DNA of 64,000 nt, taken from the NCBI RefSeq assembly GCF_900096585.1, contig NZ_FMYH01000010.1:53505-117504 (forward strand), read 5' to 3'. Each line of letters starts with the position of its first letter. Position 1 is the stretch's first letter. The notes beneath the pieces were generated by a model. The model searched no databases. It saw only the letters and a list, made by a program, of their open reading frames with translations, and had not been told where the DNA came from. This DNA comes from Sanguibacter gelidistatuariae. Lineage in GTDB: Bacteria; Actinomycetota; Actinomycetes; Actinomycetales; Cellulomonadaceae. Position numbers and translations under genes: made by a program. Below, in pieces: positions 33,642 through 42,247 of this stretch.

Positions 33642-34631
33642 ATGGCGCACTCAGGCGCTAGCACGAGCGCTCCGGTCCGGAAGCGATCCGCCTCCGACCA
33701 GACCGAAGAACAGACGGCCGCCGGCTCGTCGGCCGCGCCCACCCGGCGCAAGTCCAAGCTGCACAAGCGTGAGCACCGCGTGGCGCTCGCCTTCGTCGCC
33801 ATCCCGATCACCGGCTTCCTCATCTTCACGCTGTACCCCCTGGGCTACAGCATCTACGCCTCGATGACCAACTGGAACGGTCTCGGCGTGATGAAGTGGA
33901 TCGGCCTGGACAACTACACCAAGATGTTCAACGACCCGTACTTCCGCAAGGCGTTGTTCAACACGTTCTACATGATGATCGGCATCCCCATCGGGCTGGT
34001 CATCTCGCTCCTGCTCGCCCTTGCGCTCAACCGCAAGATGCGAGGGACCACGTTCTTCCGCACGCTGTACTACCTGCCGGTCATCTCCTCGATCGCCGCG
34101 ATCGCCATCTTGTGGCAGTGGGCCTTCAACGGCGACTTCGGCCTCATCAACCAGGCCCTCAAGCTCGTCGGGATCGACGGCCCCAACTGGCTCATGGACA
34201 AGAACACCGTGAAGCCGGCCCTCATCATCATGAGCGTGTGGAAGGGCCTGGGGTACTCGATGCTCCTGTACCTGGCCGCCATCCAGTCCGTGCCGCGCAG
34301 CCTCTACGAGGCCGCCTCGCTCGACGGCGCCAACGCCTTCCAGAAGTTCCGCCGGATCACCCTCCCGATGGTCAGCCCCGTGACGTTCTTCCTCGTGGTG
34401 ACGTCGATCATCGGCGGATCGCAGATCTTCATCGAGATCAACATCATGACGCCCACCGGTGGCCCGGAGTTCAGCTCCGCCTCGGTCGTCTGGTACATCT
34501 GGCAGAAGGCCTTCGAGAACATGCAGATGGGCTACGCCTCGGCCATGTCCGTCGTGCTCGGTCTGATCGTGTTCACCATCACCGCCATCCAGTTCCGGGT
34601 CAACGCCCGCAACTCGTTCTCGGTCGACTGA
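33642..34631 (+). CDS. ABC sugar transporter permease 1
   Basis: 329-aa CUT1 permease with six helices. The first ~60 residues are hydrophilic and Ser/Lys-rich. The ATPase-contacting EAA loop is EAASLDGANAFQKFRRITLP. ATG at 33642 preceded by GAGGGAG. Second gene of the importer operon. Confidence 0.93.
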   Translation: MAHSGASTSAPVRKRSASDQTEEQTAAGSSAAPTRRKSKLHKREHRVALAFVAIPITGFLIFTLYPLGYSIYASMTNWNGLGVMKWIGLDNYTKMFNDPYFRKALFNTFYMMIGIPIGLVISLLLALALNRKMRGTTFFRTLYYLPVISSIAAIAILWQWAFNGDFGLINQALKLVGIDGPNWLMDKNTVKPALIIMSVWKGLGYSMLLYLAAIQSVPRSLYEAASLDGANAFQKFRRITLPMVSPVTFFLVVTSIIGGSQIFIEINIMTPTGGPEFSSASVVWYIWQKAFENMQMGYASAMSVVLGLIVFTITAIQFRVNARNSFSVD

Positions 34632-34649
34632 GCGAGGGAACGGATCATC

Positions 34650-35594
34650 ATGCCTTCAACTCTCACCTCCCCCAACAAGCCGCTGGGCACCCCGATCAAG
34701 AAGCTGCCCGCGGGCTTCGGCCGACGCCGGTCCCTGGACGGCGCGCCGCCCATGAGCTCCAAGGCCAAGTACAAGCTGGGCAACGTCCTCGCCACGGTTG
34801 TGCTCGCGGTCGGCTCGATCATCATGATCGCCCCGCTGCTGTGGACCCTGTCGACGTCCATGAAGACGAAGGAGGGTGTCTTCGCTCTGCCTCCCCAGTG
34901 GATCCCGGACCCCTTCGTCTTCGACGCCTACTCCCGCATCTGGACGGCCGGCCCGCTGCTCAGCGGTATCAAGAACAGCCTCATCGTTGCCGGATCGGTG
35001 ACGATCCTGGGGACCGTGGTGTCCTCCCTCGCGGCCTTCGCCTTCGCCAAGCTCCACCTGCCGCACAAGAACGCGCTCTTCCTCGCGCTGCTCGGTGGGC
35101 TCATGATCCCGTTCCCGACGCTGATGATCCCGCAGTTCATGATGTTCTCGAATCTCGGCTGGGTGGACACCCTGCTGCCCCTGATCGTCCCCGGGTTGTT
35201 CGGCAACATCATGATGATCTTCTTCCTGCGCCAGTACCTGACGTCCATCCCGGACTCGATGATCGAGGCCGCGAAGATCGACGGAGCCGGCTATCTGCAG
35301 ATCTTCGGGAGGATGATCCTGCCGCTCATCAAGCCCGCTCTCGCGGCCCAGTTCATCCTGTGGTTCATGGCCGTGTGGAACGACTACCTCGCGCCCATCA
35401 TCTACCTGAACTCCCCCGAGAAGCAGACGCTGCAGCTCGTCATCGCGAGCTTCAACGCCCAGTACGCGATCCAGACGGACTACCCGCTGATCATGGCCGC
35501 GTCCTTCGTGGCGCTGCTGCCGGTCCTGACGATCTTCCTCATCTTCCAGCGCCAGATCGTCGAGTCCATCGCGCTCACCGGCGCGAAGGGCTGA
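34650..35594 (+). CDS. ABC sugar transporter permease 2
   Basis: 314-aa CUT1 permease with six helices and a ~45-residue cytoplasmic N-terminus. EAA loop: IEAAKIDGAGYLQIFGRMIL. Ends with FLIFQRQIVESIALTGAKG, the usual end of this subunit class. 18 bp after permease 1; GAGGGAA upstream. Confidence 0.93.
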   Translation: MPSTLTSPNKPLGTPIKKLPAGFGRRRSLDGAPPMSSKAKYKLGNVLATVVLAVGSIIMIAPLLWTLSTSMKTKEGVFALPPQWIPDPFVFDAYSRIWTAGPLLSGIKNSLIVAGSVTILGTVVSSLAAFAFAKLHLPHKNALFLALLGGLMIPFPTLMIPQFMMFSNLGWVDTLLPLIVPGLFGNIMMIFFLRQYLTSIPDSMIEAAKIDGAGYLQIFGRMILPLIKPALAAQFILWFMAVWNDYLAPIIYLNSPEKQTLQLVIASFNAQYAIQTDYPLIMAASFVALLPVLTIFLIFQRQIVESIALTGAKG

Positions 35595-35601
35595 TCCGAC
35601 G

Positions 35602-37080
35602 ATGGCGACGTCGGATCAGGCGACCACGTTCGTGCCCACCCCGCTCGGTGGTGACCAGACAGCAACCGGTCCGGCCGCCACCGAGCTCATGGGCCTGGGC
35701 ACCCGTCACGCGCACGACCCCACAGTGGTCCGCGCCGACGACGGCACGTTCTACATGTTCTGCACCGACGCCCTCGGCGGGCCGCGCCCCGACGGCGCAC
35801 CCCACCCGCCCACCGGCGTGCACGTGCGCACCTCACGTGACCTGGTCGACTGGACCTGGGCTGGCACCGCGCTCGACGGCGTGCCCGCCGAGGCGTCCGC
35901 CTGGACCGGCGCACTGGGCCTGTGGGCCCCGGAGGTCGTGCGCTGGCCCACCGCGCACCCCACCCCGCTGCCCGACGCCGCAGCATCCGGCGCGTCGTCC
36001 ATCGCACCCCAGCCGTCGCGCTTCCACATGTACTACTCGGCCTCGACCTTCGGCTCGAACACGTCGGCGATCGGCCTGGCTGTCGCAGACGACCTCACCG
36101 GTCCGTGGCGCACGGGCGAGCTCGTGGTCAGGACCCGAGCCGGGGAGCACACCCAGAACGCGATCGACGCTGCCGTCTCCTGGGACGCTGGCGGCGACCC
36201 GTGGCTGACCTACGGCTCGTTCTTCTCCGGCATCTACACCCTGCGGCTGGACCCCTCGACGGGCCTTGCGCTGACCCCCGGCGACCTCGGCGTGTGCATC
36301 GCACGCCGCGCCCGCTCCGTCGAGGCCGCGGTCGAGGGCGCCTTCATCGTGCACCGCCCCGGCGGCGAGGCCCGCTACGTCATGTTCGCGAGCTACGACT
36401 CGCTCTTCTCGTCGTACAACGTCCGGGTCGCCGCCGCCGAGTGCATCGACGGTCCCTACCGCGACCGCGCCGGCAACCTCATGACCGATACGGACCTGCC
36501 GCCCGACAGCGTCGGCACCCCGGTCCTCGTCGGCCACCAGCTGACCGACGGCACGGCCTGGATCGCCCCCGGCCACAACTCCGTGCTCACCGTCCTGGCT
36601 GGGGACGGCACGGCAGAAGTCGGCACAGCTGGTGCCGCGGAGGACTTCATGGTCCACCACGTGCGCCTCGCGCAGGACCCGACTGAGCACACGGCCCAGG
36701 TGCGCCGGGTTGTGTGGACGGCGTCGGGCTGGCCTGCCATCTCGCCTCAGCCCTACGCCGGTGAGCGCCTCGCGCTGTCCTCCCGGGCCCACTTCTCCCC
36801 CACCGGTCCCAACCCGCACCTGGCGGGCGTCTGGGACGTGCTCGACCTGCGCGACGCCCCGATGACTGGTCCAGCCGGTTCGGCCGGTTCCGCCGGCCCA
36901 GTCACCGCGAGCCGTCTGATCGACGTCGTCGACGGCAACCTCGGGAGCGTCGGGGCGGTCGACGTGGTCGTGCTCAACTCCTACGACTGGGTCGCCGGGC
37001 GTGAGGCCGTGTCCTTCACGGGCTACACCGAGGCCGGGACCGCGATCTCGGGCACCTTCAAGTCACCCACACCGCGCTAG
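35602..37080 (+). CDS. cytoplasmic GH43 enzyme with C-terminal extra domain
   Basis: 492-aa glycoside hydrolase, no signal peptide. GH43 active-site residues: Asp in RHAHDPTVV, Asp in NAIDAAVSW, Glu in AVEGAFIVH; FHMYYSASTFGSNTSAIGLA matches the secreted GH43 at 29014. The catalytic propeller ends ~residue 380; a ~100-residue beta-rich C-terminal domain follows, seen in some endo-arabinanase-like members. Starts seven bases after permease 2. Likely trims imported arabinan oligosaccharides alongside GH51. Confidence 0.88.
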   Translation: MATSDQATTFVPTPLGGDQTATGPAATELMGLGTRHAHDPTVVRADDGTFYMFCTDALGGPRPDGAPHPPTGVHVRTSRDLVDWTWAGTALDGVPAEASAWTGALGLWAPEVVRWPTAHPTPLPDAAASGASSIAPQPSRFHMYYSASTFGSNTSAIGLAVADDLTGPWRTGELVVRTRAGEHTQNAIDAAVSWDAGGDPWLTYGSFFSGIYTLRLDPSTGLALTPGDLGVCIARRARSVEAAVEGAFIVHRPGGEARYVMFASYDSLFSSYNVRVAAAECIDGPYRDRAGNLMTDTDLPPDSVGTPVLVGHQLTDGTAWIAPGHNSVLTVLAGDGTAEVGTAGAAEDFMVHHVRLAQDPTEHTAQVRRVVWTASGWPAISPQPYAGERLALSSRAHFSPTGPNPHLAGVWDVLDLRDAPMTGPAGSAGSAGPVTASRLIDVVDGNLGSVGAVDVVVLNSYDWVAGREAVSFTGYTEAGTAISGTFKSPTPR

Positions 37081-37081
37081 C

Positions 37082-37129
37082 CTCGTGCGTGGGACCTGAC
37101 CGGCCATGGCCGGGGGTCCGACGCACGAG
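37082..37129 (+). terminator. stem-loop after the importer operon
   Basis: CTCGTGCGT / ACGCACGAG plus GGACC / GGTCC around an inner palindrome CCGGCCATGGCCGG; starts right after the GH43 stop. May separate the DUF624 gene from the operon or let some read-through pass. Confidence 0.6.
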
Positions 37130-37146
37130 CAGGGACAGGAGCAGTC

Positions 37147-37872
37147 ATGCAGGAGTTCGGTTGGGCCGGACGCGTCATGGTCGTGCTGCGCTATGCGGCG
37201 CAGCTCGTGGCCATCAACCTGCTGTGGCTGCTGGGTACCTTCGGCGGGCTCGTGCTGCTCGGGGCCTTCCCCGCGACGCGCGCGGCGACCCGCCTGCTCG
37301 AGGCGCTGCGCCGCCGGACGCCGTCGGAGCACCTGCTGCGCGACTTCTGGGACGGCTACCGCACCGACTTCTGGCGCACCAACCTGCTCGGCGCGCCGTT
37401 CTGGGTGCTCGGCGCGCTCGCCCTGGTCGACCTGCAGATCTTCCGGGTCGCCGCCGCCGCGGGCGAGCGCTTCGCGAGCGTGCTGCTCGCGCCCTTCCTC
37501 GTCGTGGTCGTCGTCAGCGCGATCGCGCTGGCCTTCCTGTTCGCGACGGGCCTGCGCTTCCACGACGGCGTGCCGGCGACCTGGCGCTTCGTCTTCGTCG
37601 CGCCGTTCCTGTCGATCGCCACGTCGTTGACCATCCTGCTCACGGTCGGCGCCTTCCTCGTGCTGTCCTGGCAGTGGCTGATCGTCGTGCCCCTCGTCGG
37701 GTTCTCCGCGCCGATCTTCCTGGGCACCGCCTTCGCGGGCCGCCGCCTCGACCAGCTCTTCGACGGCGGCCTGCTCGAGGACCCGCTGCTCACGCCGCCG
37801 CCCGTCGAGCAGGACCCGGTCGACCTGGACCAGGTGCGACTAGGTGTGACTAGGCGCGACCAAGTGTCCTGA
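37147..37872 (+). CDS. DUF624 (YesL-like) membrane protein
   Basis: 241-aa protein with about five to six helices. LVAINLLWLLGTFGGLVLLGAFPATRA at the N-terminus is the DUF624 signature. Family members accompany carbohydrate ABC importers in many Gram-positives; their biochemical role is unknown. ATG at 37147 with AGGAG six bases upstream. Last gene on the arabinan locus. Confidence 0.85.
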   Translation: MQEFGWAGRVMVVLRYAAQLVAINLLWLLGTFGGLVLLGAFPATRAATRLLEALRRRTPSEHLLRDFWDGYRTDFWRTNLLGAPFWVLGALALVDLQIFRVAAAAGERFASVLLAPFLVVVVVSAIALAFLFATGLRFHDGVPATWRFVFVAPFLSIATSLTILLTVGAFLVLSWQWLIVVPLVGFSAPIFLGTAFAGRRLDQLFDGGLLEDPLLTPPPVEQDPVDLDQVRLGVTRRDQVS

Positions 37873-37892
37873 CCGGGGACACGGGTGGAGCC

Positions 37893-38195
37893 TTACGAGG
37901 CCAACCGCTCACGTGCGTCGCGAGCAGATCTGATCGGTTCGTCGCCACGTTCGGGCTGGTGGATCTCGGCCCACACCGCATCGAGGGAGAGACCGAGGAC
38001 ATCGGCGATCGCCGCGATGGTCGGGAAGGAAGGGGTCGCCACGCGGCCCGTCTCGATCTTGCGGAGGGTCTCCGGTGAGACGCGTGCAGCGAGCGCGGTC
38101 TCGAGCATCGAGCGCTCTCCCCTGGCGCGACGTAACAAGGCACCGAGGCGTTGTCCGCGCTCGATCTCTGCGGGTGTGAGCGGCAACCTGACCAT
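37893..38195 (-). CDS. XRE family HTH regulator
   Basis: 100-aa DNA-binding protein. The HTH is LETALAARVSPETLRKIETGRVATP (in part, ~residues 31-55), typical of the Cro/C1 type. TAGAAT lies seven bases before the ATG, giving a leaderless transcript. Divergent from the methionine aminopeptidase gene; two direct repeats lie between them. Confidence 0.88.
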   Translation of the reverse strand: MVRLPLTPAEIERGQRLGALLRRARGERSMLETALAARVSPETLRKIETGRVATPSFPTIAAIADVLGLSLDAVWAEIHQPERGDEPIRSARDARERLAS

Positions 38196-38202
38196 GGCTG
38201 CG

Positions 38203-38208
38203 ATTCTA
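38203..38208 (-). promoter_or_regulatory. -10 box of the XRE gene (TAGAAT)
   Basis: TAGAAT-N7-ATG on the minus strand; near-consensus -10. Confidence 0.6.
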
Positions 38209-38211
38209 GTA

Positions 38212-38240
38212 CCGGGATAGTATTGCCGGGATAGTTATTG
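38212..38240. promoter_or_regulatory. direct repeats between XRE and aminopeptidase genes
   Basis: CCGGGATAGTATTG followed at once by CCGGGATAGTTATTG. They overlap the likely map promoter (TAGTAT inside the first copy), suggesting an operator for the divergent XRE protein. Confidence 0.55.
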
Positions 38241-38259
38241 GCAACGCGAGAAGGCACCC

Positions 38260-39042
38260 ATGATCGAGATCCTCAGCCCCACCGAACTGGCCCGAGCGCG
38301 ACAGACAGGCGCGCTGGTCGCTCACATCTTGCAGACGCTGAAGGGCCGCAGCGCAGTAGGCACGAACCTCCTGGACCTCGACCGGTGGGCCCAGGCCATG
38401 ATCACCGAGGCCGGAGCACTGTCGTGCTACGTCGACTACGAGCCATCGTTCGGGCGCGGGCCGTTCGGCCACTACATCTGCACGTCCGTCAACGACGCCG
38501 TGCTCCACGGACTGCCATACGACTACACCCTCGCCGGCGGCGACCTGCTGACGCTCGACCTCGCCGTCTCCCTCCGCGGACTCGCCGCAGACTCCGCGAT
38601 CAGCTTCATCGTGGGCAACTCACAACCCCCCGAGAGCGTCGCCATGATCAACGCGACCGAAAGCGCACTATCCGCAGGCATCGCGGCTGCCGTTCCCGGA
38701 GCCCGCATCGGCGACATCTCCCATGCCATCGGCTCGGTCCTGCGCGAGTCGGGGTATCCGATCAACACCCAGTTCGGGGGTCATGGCATCGGATCGACGA
38801 TGCACCAGGACCCGCACGTCCCGAACACCGGACGCCCCGGCCGCGGATACACACTGCGCCCTGGGCTGCTCCTCGCACTGGAACCGTGGGTCATGGTGGA
38901 CACCGCTGAACTCGTCACCGACGCCGACGGGTGGACGCTCCGAAGCGCGACCGGCTGCCAGGCAGCACACAGCGAGCACACGATCGCCATCACCAACGAC
39001 GGAGCCGAGATCCTCACCCTGCCGAAGCAGGCACAACCGTGA
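38260..39042 (+). CDS. map: type I methionine aminopeptidase (accessory copy)
   Basis: 260-aa metalloprotease removing N-terminal Met. Metal ligands are recognisable: Asp in LLTLDLAVS and AADSAISF, His in FGGHGIGSTMH, Glu in LLALEPWVM and Glu in HSEHTIAIT. No zinc-finger or SH3 extension. RBS GAAGG ahead of ATG 38260. The housekeeping copy is usually in the ribosomal-protein region, so this XRE-linked gene is probably a second, regulated copy. Confidence 0.88.
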   Translation: MIEILSPTELARARQTGALVAHILQTLKGRSAVGTNLLDLDRWAQAMITEAGALSCYVDYEPSFGRGPFGHYICTSVNDAVLHGLPYDYTLAGGDLLTLDLAVSLRGLAADSAISFIVGNSQPPESVAMINATESALSAGIAAAVPGARIGDISHAIGSVLRESGYPINTQFGGHGIGSTMHQDPHVPNTGRPGRGYTLRPGLLLALEPWVMVDTAELVTDADGWTLRSATGCQAAHSEHTIAITNDGAEILTLPKQAQP

Positions 39043-39624
39043 GGCCGGAGCCACGCGTGAGCACGAGCCCCCGACACCCCAGCAGGATGCCGTGCCACCT
39101 GGTGCCCGCCGGGATGGAGCGCAGCAGCGTGTCGACCCGGAGAGCATCGTCTGGAATCTCCCGCGCCAGAGCCGCAACGGCTTCGGTGACGTAGCCGATC
39201 CCGATGTATCCGTCGTAGGCGAAGTCGAAGCTGAACCCACCACCCGTCATGAAAAGCACGGTCTCCTGCTCGGCGATGTCGGTCAGTGCCTCGATCCGGC
39301 GAAAGACCTCGCGCGACCACGGGCTAGCCGCCAGGAGCAGCCGGTCTCCGTACACCGGGCGCAGGGCCGCTTCGGCGCGATCGAGATCATGGGTCACAAC
39401 ATGTGCGACTCCGTGCTCGTCGACCGCCGGCTCAACACGACACCGTCCTCCGACAACGGGGTCCACGCCCGCTCGATCGCCGCCGGGGCCAGACCGTCGA
39501 CGACGATCTGGCGGGGGAAGTCGGGCGGAGCCCTCCACATCCAGAACGGGGTGCTGAGCGTGGGCAGCGGCCGTTCGTCCATCTCGTCGATCTCCAGGGC
39601 CGCGCCAGACCACCGTCCCGTCAC
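39014..39624 (-). pseudogene. frameshifted gene downstream of pnkp, function unknown
   Basis: A ~200-codon product is split over two frames. The 5' part (from GTG 39624) runs through TGRWSGAALEIDEMDE and TPFWMWRAPPDFPRQIVVDG and hits a stop at 39394. The 3' part reads on in another frame from about 39440 (DEHGVAHVVTHDLDRAEAAL) through FMTGGGFSFDFAYDGYIGIG to the stop at 39014. The switch lies near 39420-39445. Either a real frameshift, programmed shift or sequencing error. Third gene in the Hen1-Pnkp unit; 29-bp convergent overlap with map. Start uncertain. No family recognised. Confidence 0.55.
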
Positions 39625-39655
39625 CGCGAAGCGCCTACCGAGGAGGGCCTCGCCG

Positions 39656-42247
39656 TCACAGGCGCGGGTCGACAGGCTCCGACTCGAGGGCCAGGACGGC
39701 GAAGACGGCCTCGTGGACGCGCCACAGCGGTTCGTCGTCGCGGAACCGTTCGAGGGCCTCGATGCCGAGCGCGTACTCGCGCAGGGCGAGCGACCTCTTG
39801 CGGCCCAGGCCGCGCTCCCGCAGCCGCGCGAGGTGCTCCGGCTCCGTGTAGTCGGGGCCGTAGATAATCCGTAGGTACTCGCGGCCGCGCACCTTGATGC
39901 CGGGCTGCACAAGTCCGCGTCGGCCTCGCACGAGGTTGGCGACGGGCTTGACGACCATTCCCTCTCCCCCGGCTCCGGTCAGTTCCTCCCACCATGCAGT
40001 GCCGGCCGCGACCGAGCCCTCGTCGTCGAGGTCGACGACGAGGCGGCGCGTCGCCTGCAGCAGTCCCGAGGTGTCCGCGGCGACGAGCTCGTCCACTACA
40101 CCGAGGTGCCAGAGATGGTCTCGGTCGTGGAAGGTCGAACCCTCGGCCGCGAGCAGCTGGAACGGGGCGAGACGCACGCCGTCCAGGCCGTCGACGGCCC
40201 ACGCGTATCGCCGGTACGCATCGGCAAAGCCTTCGGCGTTCGTTGCGCGGGACCGGGTACGCGCGAGAAGGTCGCCGACCGGAAGCCCCGCACGCTCCGC
40301 CGTCTCGAGCGTGCGGACGGCCGCCGGCAGCGCAGAGCGCGCTGCGGCGCCGACACTCGCGTACTGCTCGCGCAGCAGCGGCTCGGCCTTGAGCGACCAC
40401 GGCATGAGCTCGCAGTCGAACAGGAGCCAGCCGCTCTCCCCGCCGTCTACCCCGGCGGTCTTCCACGTGCCCGCCGCGTCGGCCGCGCTGCGCAGCCAGC
40501 GCAGGAGCTCCTCGGTGCGGGCGTCGTCGAGGAAGGACCGGCCGGTGCGGGTGTGGACCACGCCGGTCATCCCCTCCGGAATCGAGAACCGCGACGACGC
40601 GGTCTCTTGGTCGCGGCACACGAGAACGACCGCCCGGGACCCCATGTGCTTCTCCTCGCACACGGCCTGGTCCACGCCGTCGGCGCGCAGCTGCGCGAAG
40701 GCCTCGGCGGGGTGCTCGAGCAGCCCGTCTCGGCTCGAGGTGGCGCACGGGCTCATGGTCGGGGGCAGGTAGAGCAGCCAGCGCGGGTCGAGGGCGAATC
40801 GGCTCATGACCTCGAGCGCGCCGGCCGCGTTCTCGGCGGCGATCCCCACACGTCCGTGAGTCCGTGTCTCGACGACGCGCTTGCCCAGGACGTCCGTGAC
40901 GTCGAGCAGGTCCGGGGTGCGGTTGCCCCCGCTCTCCGCGACGGCGACGCCTGCTTCGCTCCCGGCGACCGGGAACGGCTTGACCGGCTCGTACCAGACG
41001 CGCTCTGCGGGGACCTGGACAACCTCCCGCTCCGGGTAGCGCAGCGCGCTGAGATGTCCCCCGAAGACGACCCCGGTATCGAGGCACATCGTGTTGTTCA
41101 CCCAGTGCGCCACGGGCGTGGGGGTGTGCCCGTAAAGGACGGTCGCACGCCCTCGGTAGTCCTCCGCCCAGGGGTAGCGCACCGGCAGGCCGAACTCGTC
41201 AGTCTCACCCGTCGTCTCCCCATAGAGGGCAAAGCTCCGCACCCGGCCCGATGCCCGGCCGTGGTAAGCCTCCTTGAGACCGGCGTGGGCCACGACGAGG
41301 CGCCCCTCGTCGAGCACAAGATGCGCCACGAGACCGTCGCAGAAGGCGCGGACGTCGCGACGGAACTCCTCCGGCTCCTCCGCGAGCTGGGCGAGGGTCT
41401 CCGCGAGCCCGTGAGAGACCTGGACCTTGCGGCCGTCGAGGGCGCGCACGAGCTTGTTCTCGTGGTTGCCCGGGACGGCGAGGGCGTGACCTGCGGCGAC
41501 TATGCCCATGACGAGGCGCAGGACGCCCGGGGAGTCGGGGCCGCGGTCGACGAGGTCGCCGAGGAACACCGCGCGGCGCCCCTCCGGCGGAACGGCGTCG
41601 ACAGGGCGCCCGGCGTCGTCATGGACCAGCGTGTACCCGAGCGTGACGAGGAGCGACTCGAGCTCGCTGCGGCAGCCGTGCACGTCGCCGATGACGTCGA
41701 AGGGGCCGAGCTCGGTCCGCCGGTCGCTGCGCAGGGGATGGCGCACGATCGTCGTCGCCTCCACCTCCTCCGCGCTGTGCAGCACATGGACGTCGCGGAA
41801 GCCCTCGCGTCCGAGGCCCCGCAGCGACCGCCGCAGCTGCTCGCGCTGGCGCCGCACGACATGCGCCGGGAGGGACCGGTCGGCGCGTGCAGCGTTGCGC
41901 GTGAGACACACGTCCTCGCCCACGTCGAGGACCACTGCGACCGGGAGCACGTCGTGTGCGCGGGCCAGCTCGGCGAGGCTCTTGCGCGCATGGGGCTGGA
42001 CGTTCGTCGCGTCGACCACCGTGAGGAGCCCGGCGTCGAGGCGCTTGCCGACGATGTAGGCAAGCAGGTCGAAGGCGTCGGCCGTTGCCTCCTGCGAATT
42101 CTCGTCGTTGGAGACGAGGCCTCGGCAGAAGTCGCTCGACACGGTCTCGAATGCGCCGAAGTGCGTCGCTGCGAACGTCGACTTCCCCGAGCCAGACGCG
42201 CCGACGAGCACGATGAGGGAGAGGTCGGGGACGGAGATCTCGGTCAT
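39656..42247 (-). CDS. pnkp: polynucleotide kinase-phosphatase-ligase of RNA repair
   Basis: 863-aa three-domain enzyme healing and sealing broken RNA. N-terminal 5'-kinase: P-loop GASGSGKS (residues 16-23). Central 2',3'-phosphatase: FDVIGDVHGC, FLGDLVDRGPDSPG, VPGNHENK, LYGHTP. C-terminal adenylyltransferase/ligase: nucleotidyl Lys in EEKHMGSRAVVLV, later LLFDCELMPWS and EGMVVKPVANL. Length matches clostridial Pnkp (~870 aa). ATG 42247 overlaps the hen1 stop as ATGA; the 53-codon longer frame is rejected. Ligase activity of this family needs Hen1. Confidence 0.95.
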   Translation of the reverse strand: MTEISVPDLSLIVLVGASGSGKSTFAATHFGAFETVSSDFCRGLVSNDENSQEATADAFDLLAYIVGKRLDAGLLTVVDATNVQPHARKSLAELARAHDVLPVAVVLDVGEDVCLTRNAARADRSLPAHVVRRQREQLRRSLRGLGREGFRDVHVLHSAEEVEATTIVRHPLRSDRRTELGPFDVIGDVHGCRSELESLLVTLGYTLVHDDAGRPVDAVPPEGRRAVFLGDLVDRGPDSPGVLRLVMGIVAAGHALAVPGNHENKLVRALDGRKVQVSHGLAETLAQLAEEPEEFRRDVRAFCDGLVAHLVLDEGRLVVAHAGLKEAYHGRASGRVRSFALYGETTGETDEFGLPVRYPWAEDYRGRATVLYGHTPTPVAHWVNNTMCLDTGVVFGGHLSALRYPEREVVQVPAERVWYEPVKPFPVAGSEAGVAVAESGGNRTPDLLDVTDVLGKRVVETRTHGRVGIAAENAAGALEVMSRFALDPRWLLYLPPTMSPCATSSRDGLLEHPAEAFAQLRADGVDQAVCEEKHMGSRAVVLVCRDQETASSRFSIPEGMTGVVHTRTGRSFLDDARTEELLRWLRSAADAAGTWKTAGVDGGESGWLLFDCELMPWSLKAEPLLREQYASVGAAARSALPAAVRTLETAERAGLPVGDLLARTRSRATNAEGFADAYRRYAWAVDGLDGVRLAPFQLLAAEGSTFHDRDHLWHLGVVDELVAADTSGLLQATRRLVVDLDDEGSVAAGTAWWEELTGAGGEGMVVKPVANLVRGRRGLVQPGIKVRGREYLRIIYGPDYTEPEHLARLRERGLGRKRSLALREYALGIEALERFRDDEPLWRVHEAVFAVLALESEPVDPRL

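Noticed and set aside
39394..39912. 172-codon minus-strand frame as an independent gene
   Set aside because: Its first ~95 codons are an alternative frame of the pnkp 3' end; only the last part belongs to the frameshifted companion gene.
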